Notes: generated from the letters alone by a model not told the origin. Shown: positions 1-8,768, counted from the first letter of the stretch. The stretch: 64,000 bases of DNA from an uncultured Acidovorax sp. (GCA_913774625.1 CAJYHL010000015.1:50165-114164), one strand, 5' to 3'. Numbers and translations: made by a program.

Positions 1-236
1 ACGGCGCGGTCGAAATGGTCGGCGCCGCAGGCCAGCGCGGCCGCGTTGATGGCCCCGGCCGAGGTGCCGGTAAGGATGGGGAAGGGGTTGGGCTCGCGCC
101 CAGCGCCGCAGGCGATGCGCAGGTCGGAGATGGCCTCCAGCACGCCCACCTGGTAGGCCGCGCGGGCGCCGCCGCCGGTCAGCACCAGGCCCGTGGCGGG
201 GCGATGCGCCGGGATCGTGCGAGGGCTGCTGTGCAT
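1..236 (-). CDS. patatin-like phospholipase, N-terminal part (cut by window edge)
   Basis: Only the first 78 codons are inside the window. The ATG is the complement of 234-236 and the gene runs off the left edge. Two patatin signatures are visible: the glycine-rich oxyanion loop GGGARAAY at residues 21-28 and the nucleophile elbow G-T-S-A-G with Ser59. The family hydrolyses acyl ester bonds of lipids with a Ser-Asp dyad; the Asp would lie outside the window. It starts 23 bp after the stop of the Mrr-like gene on the same strand, so the two may be co-transcribed. Substrate and location cannot be judged from this fragment. Confidence 0.85.
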   Translation of the reverse strand, partial: MHSSPRTIPAHRPATGLVLTGGGARAAYQVGVLEAISDLRIACGAGREPNPFPILTGTSAGAINAAALACGADHFDRA

Positions 237-259
237 GGCGGGCGGTGCGGAAGGCGGGT

Positions 260-847
260 TCAGCGGGGGGCGGGCGGCGCCTTCAGCAGCAGGGCGGCCA
301 GCGCATCGGATTCCATCAGCACCAGGCCCTGGCTGCGCGCGAACTCGCGGGCGTTGTCGCTGACCTGGCCCTGCAGCGCCACATAGACGCCGGCCGAGGC
401 CTGCTGCGCCTGCACGGCGGCCTGCAGCTCGCGCAGCGGCTCCACGCCGTGGGTGGCGGCCTTCCAGCGGCGCGCCGTCACCAGCAGCGTCTGGCCGCCG
501 CGTTCCAGGCGCAGGTCGGCCGGCCGGCCGTCCAGGCGCTGCACGGCCTGGCCATCGGCCTGCCAGGCGCGCTCCAGCGCGGCGCAGAAATCGCGCCAGG
601 GCATGGTGGCGGCCGAAGCCAGCGCTGCATCCACCCGCGCCGCGCTGGGCGCGCGCCACTGCCGCCAGGCGGCCATGCCGCCCACGATGACCAGCGGCAG
701 CACGCCCACGGCGGCATAGGGCGCCACATGCCGGGGCAGCAGCGCGCCGCACAGCAGCGCGATGCCGGCCGCTGCGGCGAAGCTGATCCACCACGGCGAG
801 CGCAGCAGGATTGCGAACAGGGAATTGGGGGCCATCTGGAGTTTCAC
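260..847 (-). CDS. membrane-anchored Mrr-like restriction endonuclease domain protein (catalytic motif degenerate)
   Basis: 195 aa. Two hydrophobic segments (about residues 19-37 and 42-60) are followed by a cytoplasmic Mrr-cat-like domain (about 80-190). The C-terminal part, with the G-V-E-P-L-R-E-L helix, the G-V-Y-V-A strand and a terminal D-N-A-R-E-F-A helix, is typical of Mrr-type PD-(D/E)xK folds. In active members the second motif is Q-x-K; here the matching place reads T124-A125-R126, after D111. The protein may therefore not cut DNA. Many small proteobacterial membrane proteins carry this domain with no known role. ATGs at 847 and 835 are both possible starts. It diverges from apbC. 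Confidence 0.7.
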   Translation of the reverse strand: MKLQMAPNSLFAILLRSPWWISFAAAAGIALLCGALLPRHVAPYAAVGVLPLVIVGGMAAWRQWRAPSAARVDAALASAATMPWRDFCAALERAWQADGQAVQRLDGRPADLRLERGGQTLLVTARRWKAATHGVEPLRELQAAVQAQQASAGVYVALQGQVSDNAREFARSQGLVLMESDALAALLLKAPPAPR

Positions 848-930
848 GGGGCGGTCTTTGCGGAGGCTGGAAGCGAGCGGAGGAGATGCGAGGGATTGTC
901 CCGCGCGCCGGCAGGGGCGGGGGCCTTCGC

Positions 931-952
931 TAGACTACCCGACCCACAGGAG
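931..952 (+). promoter_or_regulatory. possible -10 element and Shine-Dalgarno of apbC
   Basis: A TAGACT box at 931-936 resembles a sigma-70 -10 hexamer, and AGGAG at 948-952 is well placed for the ATG at 965. No convincing -35 hexamer is seen. Confidence 0.35.
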
Positions 953-964
953 TTAACAAACAGC

Positions 965-2056
965 ATGGCAGTCACAGAACAGGGCCTCTTGGCGGCGCTC
1001 GCGCAGGTGCGCGACCCGCACACGGGCAAGGATTTCGTCTCCACCCGCGCGCTGCGCAACCTGCGGATCGACGGCGGCGACGTGGCTTTCGACGTGGAGC
1101 TGGGCTACCCGGCCAAAAGCCTGGTACCCGTGCTGGCCCGCCAGCTGGAGGATGCGGCCCGCACCGTGGCCGGCGTGGCCGGCGTGTCGGTGCAGATATC
1201 CAGCAAGGTCGTGGCCCATGCCGTGCAGCGCGGCGTGCAGCTGCTGCCGCAGGTCAAGAACATCATCGCCGTGGCTTCCGGCAAGGGCGGCGTGGGCAAG
1301 AGCACGACGGCCGCCAACCTGGCGCTGGCCCTGGCCGCCGAAGGCGCCAGCGTGGGCGTGCTGGACGCCGACATCTACGGCCCCAGCCAGCCCATGATGC
1401 TGGGCATCGAGGGCCGGCCCGAAAGCGCCGACGGCAAGACCATGGAGCCCTTGCGCAACCACGGCGTGCAGGTGATGTCCATCGGCTTCCTGGTGGACCA
1501 GGACCAGGCCATGATCTGGCGCGGCCCCATGGCCACGCAGGCGCTGGAGCAGCTGCTGCGGCAGACGAACTGGCAGGACCTGGACTATCTCGTCATCGAC
1601 ATGCCCCCCGGCACCGGCGACATCCAGCTCACGCTCTCCCAGCGCGTGCCCATGACCGGCGCGGTGATCGTCACCACGCCGCAGGACATCGCCCTGCTGG
1701 ACGCGAAGAAGGGCATCAAGATGTTCGAGAAGGTGGGCGTGCCCATCCTGGGCATCGTCGAGAACATGGCCGCGCACGTGTGCAGCCAGTGCGGCCATGT
1801 GGAGCACATCTTCGGCGCCGACGGCGGCCGGAAGATGGCGGCCGACTACGGCATGGACTACCTGGGCGCGCTGCCGCTGGACATGTCCATCCGCCTGCAG
1901 GCCGACAGCGGCACGCCCACCGTGGTGGCCGACCCGGACGGCGAAGTCGCGCAGATCTACAGGAAGGTGGCGCGCGACGTGGCCGTGAAGGTCGCCCAGC
2001 AGGCCAAGGATTTCTCCGCGAAGTTCCCCACCATCTCCATCAGCAAGAGCACCTGA
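965..2056 (+). CDS. apbC: iron-sulfur cluster carrier protein ApbC (Mrp/NBP35 P-loop ATPase)
   Basis: 363 aa. An N-terminal MIP18/DUF59 domain (about 5-85) is followed by the deviant Walker A loop SGKGGVGKST at 105-114, the D-x-D-I-Y-G-P-S-Q-P signature, the D-M-P-P-G-T-G-D switch region and a C-x-x-C pair (C-S-Q-C, near residue 272) that holds a bridging Fe-S cluster in the dimer. The family binds and passes [4Fe-4S] clusters to target enzymes in the cytoplasm, driven by ATP. The start is fixed by AGGAG at 948-952. An upstream in-frame extension of the reading frame exists but lacks the conserved N-terminus. A client in this window could be IspH or the molybdoenzyme at 10439. Confidence 0.95.
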   Translation: MAVTEQGLLAALAQVRDPHTGKDFVSTRALRNLRIDGGDVAFDVELGYPAKSLVPVLARQLEDAARTVAGVAGVSVQISSKVVAHAVQRGVQLLPQVKNIIAVASGKGGVGKSTTAANLALALAAEGASVGVLDADIYGPSQPMMLGIEGRPESADGKTMEPLRNHGVQVMSIGFLVDQDQAMIWRGPMATQALEQLLRQTNWQDLDYLVIDMPPGTGDIQLTLSQRVPMTGAVIVTTPQDIALLDAKKGIKMFEKVGVPILGIVENMAAHVCSQCGHVEHIFGADGGRKMAADYGMDYLGALPLDMSIRLQADSGTPTVVADPDGEVAQIYRKVARDVAVKVAQQAKDFSAKFPTISISKST

Positions 2057-2088
2057 GCGGCGTGCCAGTGCAACCGGGCCGCACCTCC

Positions 2089-3045
2089 ATGAACCTGCTG
2101 GCCGCCATGCGCTATCTCGTCGCGCTGGACGAGCACCGCCATTTCGGCCGTGCGGCGCAGGCCTGCCACATCACGCAGCCGGCGCTCTCGAACGCCATGC
2201 GCGCGCTGGAAAAGGAATTCGGCGTGACCATCGTGCAGCGCGACCGCTCCTTCGCGGGCCTCACGCACGAAGGCATGGCGGTACTGGCCACGGCGCGGCG
2301 CATGCTGCGCGACACCGAGCTGCTGCGCAGCGAGCTGCGCAGCACCGAGACCGCGCCCCAGGGCCGGCTGCGCATGGCGGCCACGCCCACCTCCATGCCG
2401 CTGCTGTCGCGCTTCGCGGTGCTGCTGCGCCAGCGCCACCCGGGCATACAGCCGGTGGTGCTGTCCATGAGCTCGCAGGACCTGGAGCGCGGGCTCGAAG
2501 ACCTGTCGCTGGACCTGGCCCTGGGCTACAGCGAGCGCATGCAGGCCCAGCGCGCGCAGCTGCGTTCCTGGCCGCAATGCACCGAACGCTACTACCTGCT
2601 GCGCCGCGCCGCCGAGCCCTCCGGCGGCCGGGGCGGCGGGCGCATGCGCATCGGCGAGCCCGTGTCGTGGTCCGAGGCCGGACGTTTGCCGCTGTGCCTG
2701 CTCACCCCTGAAATGTTCAACCGCACCATCGTGGACGAGGCATTGCGCGAGGCGGGCGTGGAGCCGGTACCCGCGATCGAGACGAATTCCGTGCTCACGC
2801 TGGTGCAGAGCGTGGCCTATGGCGATATCTGCAGCGTCCTGCCGGGCGCCATGGTGGCGGCGTCGCGCCAGGAACGCACGCTGGAGGCGCTGCCCCTGGT
2901 TTCGCCCGAGGTCGGCACGCCCATCGGCTTCATGACGCAGCGCACCCCGCGCCCCTCGCGCGCGCTGGAGGCCGCCATCGCGCTGCTGGAGCAGCCGCAG
3001 TGGCGCGACCAGGTCGCGGAAAGCAGCGGCGTGCTGCGCGACTGA
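2089..3045 (+). CDS. LysR family transcriptional regulator
   Basis: 318 aa. The N-terminal winged helix-turn-helix (about 1-60, with the F-G-R-A-A-Q-A-C-H-I-T-Q-P-A-L-S helix pair) is followed by the usual two-lobed effector-binding domain (about 90-300). It starts 32 bp after the apbC stop, so it may be read from the apbC promoter. The N-terminal sequence resembles the OxyR/CynR-like branch, but no OxyR redox Cys pair stands out. It faces the quinohemoprotein dehydrogenase gene end to end. A LysR-type T-N11-A site lies at 6923-6937 in front of the oxalate/formate antiporter gene, so this or the other LysR could act there; that is inference. Confidence 0.88.
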   Translation: MNLLAAMRYLVALDEHRHFGRAAQACHITQPALSNAMRALEKEFGVTIVQRDRSFAGLTHEGMAVLATARRMLRDTELLRSELRSTETAPQGRLRMAATPTSMPLLSRFAVLLRQRHPGIQPVVLSMSSQDLERGLEDLSLDLALGYSERMQAQRAQLRSWPQCTERYYLLRRAAEPSGGRGGGRMRIGEPVSWSEAGRLPLCLLTPEMFNRTIVDEALREAGVEPVPAIETNSVLTLVQSVAYGDICSVLPGAMVAASRQERTLEALPLVSPEVGTPIGFMTQRTPRPSRALEAAIALLEQPQWRDQVAESSGVLRD

Positions 3046-3108
3046 GCCGATACCGGCGGGGCCCGCCGGGCCCGCACACCCTGGCGCGGGCCCGGCGCTG
3101 CGCCTCGA

Positions 3109-3139
3109 CCTCCTCCTCTTCCTCTTCCTCTTCCTCCTC
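3109..3139. repeat. short tandem repeat (CTTCCT-type hexamer)
   Basis: A pure pyrimidine tract made of about four CTTCCT-like units lies between the convergent LysR and alcohol dehydrogenase genes. It is outside coding sequence and could vary in length by slippage. Confidence 0.6.
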
Positions 3140-3166
3140 GCTGTTTTCCTGCCGGGCTGCCCCGGA

Positions 3167-5299
3167 CTACTTGGGCCGCACCGCGTCGGCCGTGCCCTGG
3201 ATGAAGGCCTTGATCTTGTCCACGTCCGCCGGCGTCAGCTTGCCGGTGAAGTCCGGCATGCCGCGCGACATGGCCGGGCCCTTGAAGACGAAGTTCTGCA
3301 GGTGCTCGATGTAGGCCGGGTCCATGTAGCCCAGGTTGGGGATGTTGCCGCCCCGGTCCACGCCGGGCACGCCGTGGCAGAAGACGCAGTTGCTCACGTA
3401 GAGCGCGGTGCCGGCGGGGATGTCCGCCGGGTCGTACTTCACGCCCTGCACCAGCTTCTGGGCGGGCTGCGTGGCCGCCTCCGGCAGCTTGGCGTCGCCG
3501 TCCAGCACGAAGGTATAGACCGTTCCCGGCCCCACGCGCTCCGTGGCCCGCTGCGACAGGCCATAGACGCCGCCCCAGCCCGCCGCGATGGAGACGTACT
3601 GCTTGCCGTCCACCATGTAGGTCGATGGCGCGGCGACCACGCCGGTGCCGGTGGGCGACTGCCACAGCTGCTTGCCCGTGCGTGCGTCGTAGGCGATGAA
3701 GCGGCCATCCGCCGTGCCCTGGAACACCAGGTTGCCGGCGGTGGTGAGCGTGCCGCCGTTCCAGGGCGAAACCTGCTCCTGCCGCCAGACCTCCTTCTGC
3801 CGCACCGGGTCCCAGGCGATCAGCCGGCCGAAGGGCTTGCTCTGGGGCGGCACCGCATTGGCGAACATGGCGGTGTTCCAGCCCACGCCCGACATGGGCT
3901 CGCCCGGCTTGTTGCCGTTGAAGGTCCAGGCCTTGTCGTCCATCAGGTTCAGCGGAACGTGCTGCGCGGGCAGATAGGCCAGGCCGGTCTGCGGGTTGAA
4001 CGACATGGAATGCCAGTTGTGCGCGCCGAACGGCCCTGGAATGGCGTCGAAGGGCTTGTCCTTGGGCCGGGCCATCGCGGTCTCGATGGGGCGGCCCTTC
4101 TTGTCGTAGCCCTTGGCCCAGTTGACGGGCACGAAATTCCTGGCCGAGATGAACTGCCCGTTGGTGCGGTCGATCACGAAGAAGAAGCCGTTCTTGGGCG
4201 CATGCAGGATCACCTTGCGCGGCTTGCCGGCGATGGTCAGGTCGGCAAGGATCATGGGCTGGGTGGAGGTGTAGTCCCAGTTGTCGCCCGGCGTTTCCTG
4301 GTAGTGCCACTTGTAGGTGCCGGTGTCCGGGTCCAGCGCCACGATGGAGGCCAGATACAGGTTGTCGCCGCCCTTGGGGCTGCGCTTGCGCTGCGACCAG
4401 GGCGAGCCGTTGCCCACGCCCACGTACATCAGGTTGAGCTCGGGGTCGAAGGTCAGCGTGTCCCAGGCGGTGCCGCCGCCGCCCGACTCCCAGTACTTGT
4501 TGCTCGGGTCCCAGGTCTTGGCTGCGGCGGCCATGGCCTCGTTCTCGTAGGGCTTGGACGGATCGCCCGGCACCGTGAACCAGCGCCACTTCTGGTCGCC
4601 CGTCTCGGCGTCGTAGGCCGTGATGTAGCCGCGCGCGCCGAATTCCGCGCCGCCGTTGCCGATGATGACCTTGCCCTTGAACACCCGGGGCGCGCCGGTG
4701 ATGGTGTAGGAGAAGCGGTGGTCGGCGATGGTGTCCTTCTCCCAGACCTTCTTGCCCGTGGCCGCATCCAGCGCGATCAGCCGGCCGTCGAAGGCGCCCA
4801 CGAAGACCTTGCCCTTCCAGATCGCCACGCCGCGGTTGACCACGTCGCAGCAGCCGCGGTAGCCCTTGGAGCGGTCCACCCCGGGGTCGAACACCCAGAG
4901 CCTGCGGCCGGTGCGCACGTCGATGGCATGCACCACGCTCCAGGAGGCGGTGACGTACATCACGCCGTCCACCACCAGGGGCGTGGCCTCCACGCCGCGC
5001 GTGGATTCGAGCGGGTACGACCAGGCCAGGCCCAGCCGCTGTACGTTGTCCGCATTCACCTGGCCGAGCCGGCTGAAGCGCGTTTCCGCGTAGTCGAGGC
5101 CGTAGCTCGGCCAGTTCTCGGTGGCCTTGCCGTTGGCCGCGATCCAGGCGTCATCGACCTGGGCGGCGGCGTCGCCTGCAGCCTGGGCGGCGGCGGGCCC
5201 GGCCAGCAGCACCGCGGCGGCGAGCAGCCAGGGGCTGGCGAAAGCCCGGCCGGGGCGCGGCGCGGTGGGGGGCGTGGCGCGCGTCTTCGCGTGTCTCAT
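3167..5299 (-). CDS. PQQ-dependent quinohemoprotein alcohol dehydrogenase (type II, periplasmic)
   Basis: 710 aa, almost the same length as Comamonas testosteroni quinohemoprotein ethanol dehydrogenase. A signal peptide ends near A40-A41. An eight-bladed PQQ propeller fills about 50-600, with the vicinal Cys150-Cys151 disulfide over the PQQ. A C-terminal cytochrome c domain carries the haem site C638-V-F-C641-H642 and a likely Met ligand in S-R-G-M-P. The segment around W-D-Y-T-S-T has D-Y-T where lanthanide (XoxF) enzymes have D-Y-D, so it should use calcium. It oxidises primary alcohols in the periplasm and passes electrons through its own haem to a soluble acceptor. A 258-bp leader with repeat copy A separates it from the AcoR-like gene. 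Confidence 0.93.
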   Translation of the reverse strand: MRHAKTRATPPTAPRPGRAFASPWLLAAAVLLAGPAAAQAAGDAAAQVDDAWIAANGKATENWPSYGLDYAETRFSRLGQVNADNVQRLGLAWSYPLESTRGVEATPLVVDGVMYVTASWSVVHAIDVRTGRRLWVFDPGVDRSKGYRGCCDVVNRGVAIWKGKVFVGAFDGRLIALDAATGKKVWEKDTIADHRFSYTITGAPRVFKGKVIIGNGGAEFGARGYITAYDAETGDQKWRWFTVPGDPSKPYENEAMAAAAKTWDPSNKYWESGGGGTAWDTLTFDPELNLMYVGVGNGSPWSQRKRSPKGGDNLYLASIVALDPDTGTYKWHYQETPGDNWDYTSTQPMILADLTIAGKPRKVILHAPKNGFFFVIDRTNGQFISARNFVPVNWAKGYDKKGRPIETAMARPKDKPFDAIPGPFGAHNWHSMSFNPQTGLAYLPAQHVPLNLMDDKAWTFNGNKPGEPMSGVGWNTAMFANAVPPQSKPFGRLIAWDPVRQKEVWRQEQVSPWNGGTLTTAGNLVFQGTADGRFIAYDARTGKQLWQSPTGTGVVAAPSTYMVDGKQYVSIAAGWGGVYGLSQRATERVGPGTVYTFVLDGDAKLPEAATQPAQKLVQGVKYDPADIPAGTALYVSNCVFCHGVPGVDRGGNIPNLGYMDPAYIEHLQNFVFKGPAMSRGMPDFTGKLTPADVDKIKAFIQGTADAVRPK

Positions 5300-5538
5300 C
5301 GTTGTCTCCTTTGCTTTGTCGTCGTCGATGGGGCGGCCCCCGGGCCGGCGCCGGCCGCGGGAGCCCCGCCGCCGGCCTGCGGCGATGCCGGCCGGGCAGA
5401 GGTGCGGAGCAGTTTAGGAGCGGCCCTGCATGCCGCTGAACCAGGGAATTTCCCGGGGGCGGAAGTGTTCCGCGATGGAACGCCGCGCGACTCGGACGGT
5501 GGCGGTCGGTGGACTTGGACGGTGTCGGCGATCTCGCA

Positions 5539-5557
5539 GGGGATCGTCAACACGTTC
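5539..5557. repeat. dispersed repeat copy A (GGGGATCGTCAACACGTTC)
   Basis: It touches the TAA stop (5558-5560) of the AcoR-like gene and lies 240 bp upstream of the alcohol dehydrogenase start. It matches copy B (6866-6884) in 18 of 19 positions, same orientation. Looser copies lie at 53016-53036 and 63751-63775. Confidence 0.7.
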
Positions 5558-6775
5558 TTACTGCGCGGCGCTCCCGGCCTTGAGCGTGCGGTAGATCAGG
5601 CCGCGCGAGACGCCCAGCTGGCGCGCTGCGCGGGCCACGTTGCCGTGGCAATCCTGCAGCGTGCGCAGCACCAGTTCGGCGCGCTGGTGGCTCAGGGGCG
5701 CGGGCTCGGCCGGGGCGGGCGCGGCGGCCTCGGCATCGGGCGTGGGCCCGATGGTCTCTGCGGCCTCTGCGGCCGGGGGCGCCGCCGCCGATGGCGGCTC
5801 GGGCAGGGGCACGGGCGCCGGCACCAGCAGGCCGGAGGGGATGGCCTGCCCGCCCTGGCGCAGATGGGCGCGGGCCCATACGGCCAGGCCGCTGGGCAGG
5901 CGCAGCGGCTGGGCATCGGGCCGGGCCGAAAGCGCCAGCAGGCTCTCGAGCGTGCAGCCGAACGCGGAATCCACCGGCGTTCCCTCCGCCGCGGCAGCCG
6001 GCGCCAGGCGCCGGGCCATGCCGTTCGCCCAGGCCAGGGTGCCGTCGCCGCGCACGCCGGCCAGTGCCGCGAGGGGCGAGCCCAGCAGGCCAACATCGGC
6101 CTGGAAGGCGAGCACCAGCAGGTCGTCGGACTGCAGCTCCAGCAGCCGGTTCTCTATCGCCGATGCGTAGAGGTTGACCAGGGCGGATGCGTCGAAGCCG
6201 AAGCCGCTGCCTTCGGCGGTGATGTCCAGCACGCCCGCCAGCTGGCCCAGCCGGTTGCGGATCGGCGCCGCCGCGCAGTGCAGCACGGCGGCGGCCCCGC
6301 TGAAGTGTTCGCTGCCCTGCACCGTGCAGCCTTTTCCGGTGCGCGCCACGATGGCCAGCGCATTGGTGCCGAGCTGGTTTTCCGAGAGGTCCGAGCCCAC
6401 CTGGCTCAGCAGGGGCAGCAGGGTGTCCCGGGCCTGGGCGGCATAGGCGCTGCTGTGGACGACGATGCCTTCCGGGCAGGTGAGGATCACGCGGCAGGGC
6501 GTTCCGGCCAGGGCCGCCTCCAGCCGTGCCAGCCCGCTGGCCGCGGCCTCGCGCAGCTGGCGGCTGGTGCGCAGGGCTGAATGCAGGCGCGTGCGGCTGA
6601 CCAGGTCGGTGGCGGGTTTCCTGCCGGGCTCCTGGCCCCGGGAGAGGCAGCGGCCCCAGGACTGCAGCACGGCTTCCTGGACCAGTCCGGCGGGGTGGTC
6701 GCCCTGCTCGAAGAAACGCTCGCGGGCCAGGGCCACGCGCTGTTCAGGGGTCGAGAAGAAAAGCTGCTGGGGCAT
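5558..6775 (-). CDS. AcoR-like GAF/Fis-HTH regulator lacking the AAA+ domain
   Basis: 405 aa from the ATG at 6775, which has CAGGAG about 9 nt upstream. A longer in-frame start at 6880 lacks such a site. Order: N-terminal helical segment typical of AcoR-type regulators (W-G-R-C motif near 45-48), GAF domain (about 75-210), a PAS-like segment (about 215-300), a Pro/Ala-rich linker, and a C-terminal Fis-type helix-turn-helix (G-N-V-A-R-A-A-R-Q-L-G-V-S-R-G-L). Normal AcoR proteins are about 620-660 aa and carry a sigma-54-activating AAA+ ATPase between PAS and HTH. Here neither a Walker A nor a GAFTGA motif is present. It lies between the alcohol dehydrogenase and the antiporter, so it probably controls one or both. 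Confidence 0.85.
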   Translation of the reverse strand: MPQQLFFSTPEQRVALARERFFEQGDHPAGLVQEAVLQSWGRCLSRGQEPGRKPATDLVSRTRLHSALRTSRQLREAAASGLARLEAALAGTPCRVILTCPEGIVVHSSAYAAQARDTLLPLLSQVGSDLSENQLGTNALAIVARTGKGCTVQGSEHFSGAAAVLHCAAAPIRNRLGQLAGVLDITAEGSGFGFDASALVNLYASAIENRLLELQSDDLLVLAFQADVGLLGSPLAALAGVRGDGTLAWANGMARRLAPAAAAEGTPVDSAFGCTLESLLALSARPDAQPLRLPSGLAVWARAHLRQGGQAIPSGLLVPAPVPLPEPPSAAAPPAAEAAETIGPTPDAEAAAPAPAEPAPLSHQRAELVLRTLQDCHGNVARAARQLGVSRGLIYRTLKAGSAAQ

Positions 6776-6865
6776 CGGTTGGGGCTCCTGTCGCGGCCGG
6801 GGCTCGGTTCCGGGCGCCTGCACTGTGCCCGCCGGTCGCGGGCCTGTCGATACGGATTGACCCCT

Positions 6866-6884
6866 GGGGATCGTCAACATGTTC
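6866..6884. repeat. dispersed repeat copy B (GGGGATCGTCAACATGTTC)
   Basis: It lies in the divergent region between the AcoR-like gene (start 6775) and the antiporter gene (start 7073). It differs from copy A by one base. It could be an operator of the AcoR-like regulator, or simply one copy of a genome-wide repeat. Confidence 0.65.
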
Positions 6885-6922
6885 CTGCGGACCCACTCTC
6901 AAACTTTCAAACTCGTTCGCAT

Positions 6923-6937
6923 ATTCATCGATTGAAT
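6923..6937. promoter_or_regulatory. LysR-type T-N11-A dyad (ATTCA-N5-TGAAT) upstream of the antiporter
   Basis: Perfect 5-bp arms ATTCA and TGAAT around TCGAT give the classic LysR box. Outside these, GCAT and ATGC extend the dyad imperfectly. It lies 136 bp before the antiporter ATG in the only AT-rich stretch of this block. Confidence 0.45.
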
Positions 6938-7072
6938 GGATGCATAGATCAATTCCATTTGACTTGTATACACCGCGTTCGGACACTGCGCGCCAGCGCA
7001 TTGATTTGCGTCATATGGAAACAATTCTTGGGGTTGCGTTACAGCACCCTCTACCTTAGGGAGATCACGCGA

Positions 7073-8749
7073 ATGGCTGTTACACCAGCAGGGACCGCCG
7101 GAGGTTCCACCGATTCCTCCGCTCCAGGCTTTCTGGACAAGGAACGCATCATTGCCGGCCCCGGCTTCAACCGGTGGCTGGTGCCCCCGGCGGCGCTGGC
7201 CATCCATCTGTGCATCGGCATGGCCTACGGCTTCTCGGTGTTCTGGCTGCCGCTGTCCAAGGCGCTGGCCACGGCCGGCACGGGCGCTGCCTGCCCGAAG
7301 GAAATGAGCTTCTTCGCCGAGCTGTTCGCCACCGGCTGCGACTGGCGCGTGGCCACGCTGGGCTGGATGTACACGCTGTTCTTCGTCTTCCTGGGCTGCT
7401 CCGCCGCCGTCTGGGGCGGCTGGCTGGAACGTGCCGGCCCGCGCAAGGCGGGCGTGGTGTCGGCCCTGTGCTGGTGCGGCGGCATGCTGCTGTCGGCCCT
7501 GGGCATCCACCTGCACCAGTTCTGGCTGATGATCCTGGGCTCGGGCGTCATCGGCGGCATCGGGCTGGGGCTGGGCTACATCTCGCCCGTCTCCACCCTC
7601 ATCAAGTGGTTCCCCGACCGGCGCGGCATGGCGACCGGCATGGCCATCATGGGCTTCGGCGGCGGCGCGATGATCGGCTCGCCCCTGGCCGTGGAGCTGA
7701 TGCGCTACTTCTCCACTCCCACCGACGTGGGCGTGATGCAGACCTTCGTGGTCATGGCCCTGGTCTATTTCGTGTTCATGATGGCCGGCGCGCTGGGCTA
7801 CCGCGTGCCCGCATCGGGCTGGAAGCCGGAAGGCTGGACGCCTCCCCCGCCCAGCGCCAACGCGATGATCACGCAGCGCCACGTCCACGTGAAGCGCGTC
7901 TGGGGCATTCCCCAGTTCTGGCTGATCTGGCTGGTGCTGTGCATGAACGTGAGCGCCGGCATCGGCGTGATCGGCATGTCCTCGCCCATGCTGCAGGAAG
8001 TGTTCGGCGGCGCGCTGATCGGCTTGCAGCAGAGGTTCACCGAACTCGACAAGACCCAGCTGGCGGCCGTCGCGGCCGTGGCCGGCGGTTTCACGGCACT
8101 GCTCTCGCTCTTCAACATCGGCGGCCGCTTCTTCTGGGCCAGCCTGTCCGACAAGCTCGGCCGCAAGATGACCTACGTGGTCTTCTTCGTGCTGGGCGGC
8201 CTGCTGTACGCCAGCATTCCCGGCTCCGCCGCTGCGGGCCACAAGCTGCTGTTCGTGGGCGCCTTCTGCATCATCCTGTCGATGTACGGCGGCGGCTTCG
8301 CCACGGTGCCGGCCTATCTGGCCGACATCTTCGGCACGCAGTTCGTGGGCGCCATCCACGGCCGCCTGCTCACCGCCTGGGCCACGGCCGGCATCCTGGG
8401 CCCGGTGGTCGTGAACTACATGCGCGAATACCAGCTGGGCCTGGGCTTGCCGCGCGAGCAGGTCTACAACCAGACCATGTACATCCTGGTCGGCATGCTG
8501 GTCATCGGCCTGATCGCCAACCTGCTGGTGCGTCCGCTGGCCGACAAGTGGTTCATGAGCGACGAAGAACTGGCGCACGAGAAGAAGCTCGCGCACGAGA
8601 AGAGCGCGGCTGCCGAAGTCGGCGCCGGCTCGGGCGGCGGCGGCGCCACCAGCCCCGCGCTGGTGGTCTTCGCCTGGGCCGCCGTGGGCATCCCGCTGGC
8701 CTGGGGCATCTACAAGACCCTGGTGAGCGCAGCGAAGTTCTTCAACTGA
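7073..8749 (+). CDS. MFS transporter, oxalate/formate antiporter (OFA) family
   Basis: 558 aa, about 12 membrane segments with long N- and C-terminal cytoplasmic extensions. The start ATG follows AGGGAG at 7059-7064. Features of the OFA branch include the N-terminal [13 protein letters not shown] motif, the [13 protein letters not shown] loop after TM4 and the D-I-F-G-T region in the second half. Family members exchange oxalate, formate, pyruvate or other monocarboxylates across the inner membrane. The C-terminal stretch after about 500 is charged, then has one extra hydrophobic segment (about 530-550). The neighbours (PQQ alcohol dehydrogenase, FdhF-like enzyme, FdhD) suit a carboxylate transporter, but the substrate is not fixed by sequence. 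Confidence 0.88.
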   Translation: MAVTPAGTAGGSTDSSAPGFLDKERIIAGPGFNRWLVPPAALAIHLCIGMAYGFSVFWLPLSKALATAGTGAACPKEMSFFAELFATGCDWRVATLGWMYTLFFVFLGCSAAVWGGWLERAGPRKAGVVSALCWCGGMLLSALGIHLHQFWLMILGSGVIGGIGLGLGYISPVSTLIKWFPDRRGMATGMAIMGFGGGAMIGSPLAVELMRYFSTPTDVGVMQTFVVMALVYFVFMMAGALGYRVPASGWKPEGWTPPPPSANAMITQRHVHVKRVWGIPQFWLIWLVLCMNVSAGIGVIGMSSPMLQEVFGGALIGLQQRFTELDKTQLAAVAAVAGGFTALLSLFNIGGRFFWASLSDKLGRKMTYVVFFVLGGLLYASIPGSAAAGHKLLFVGAFCIILSMYGGGFATVPAYLADIFGTQFVGAIHGRLLTAWATAGILGPVVVNYMREYQLGLGLPREQVYNQTMYILVGMLVIGLIANLLVRPLADKWFMSDEELAHEKKLAHEKSAAAEVGAGSGGGGATSPALVVFAWAAVGIPLAWGIYKTLVSAAKFFN

Positions 8750-8768
8750 GAAGAGCGGCCATCCCGAG

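Noticed and set aside
3302..6580. 1092-aa open frame on the plus strand
   Set aside because: It is antisense to the alcohol dehydrogenase and AcoR-like genes, has a His/Arg/Gly-rich composition typical of high-GC shadow frames and no domain.
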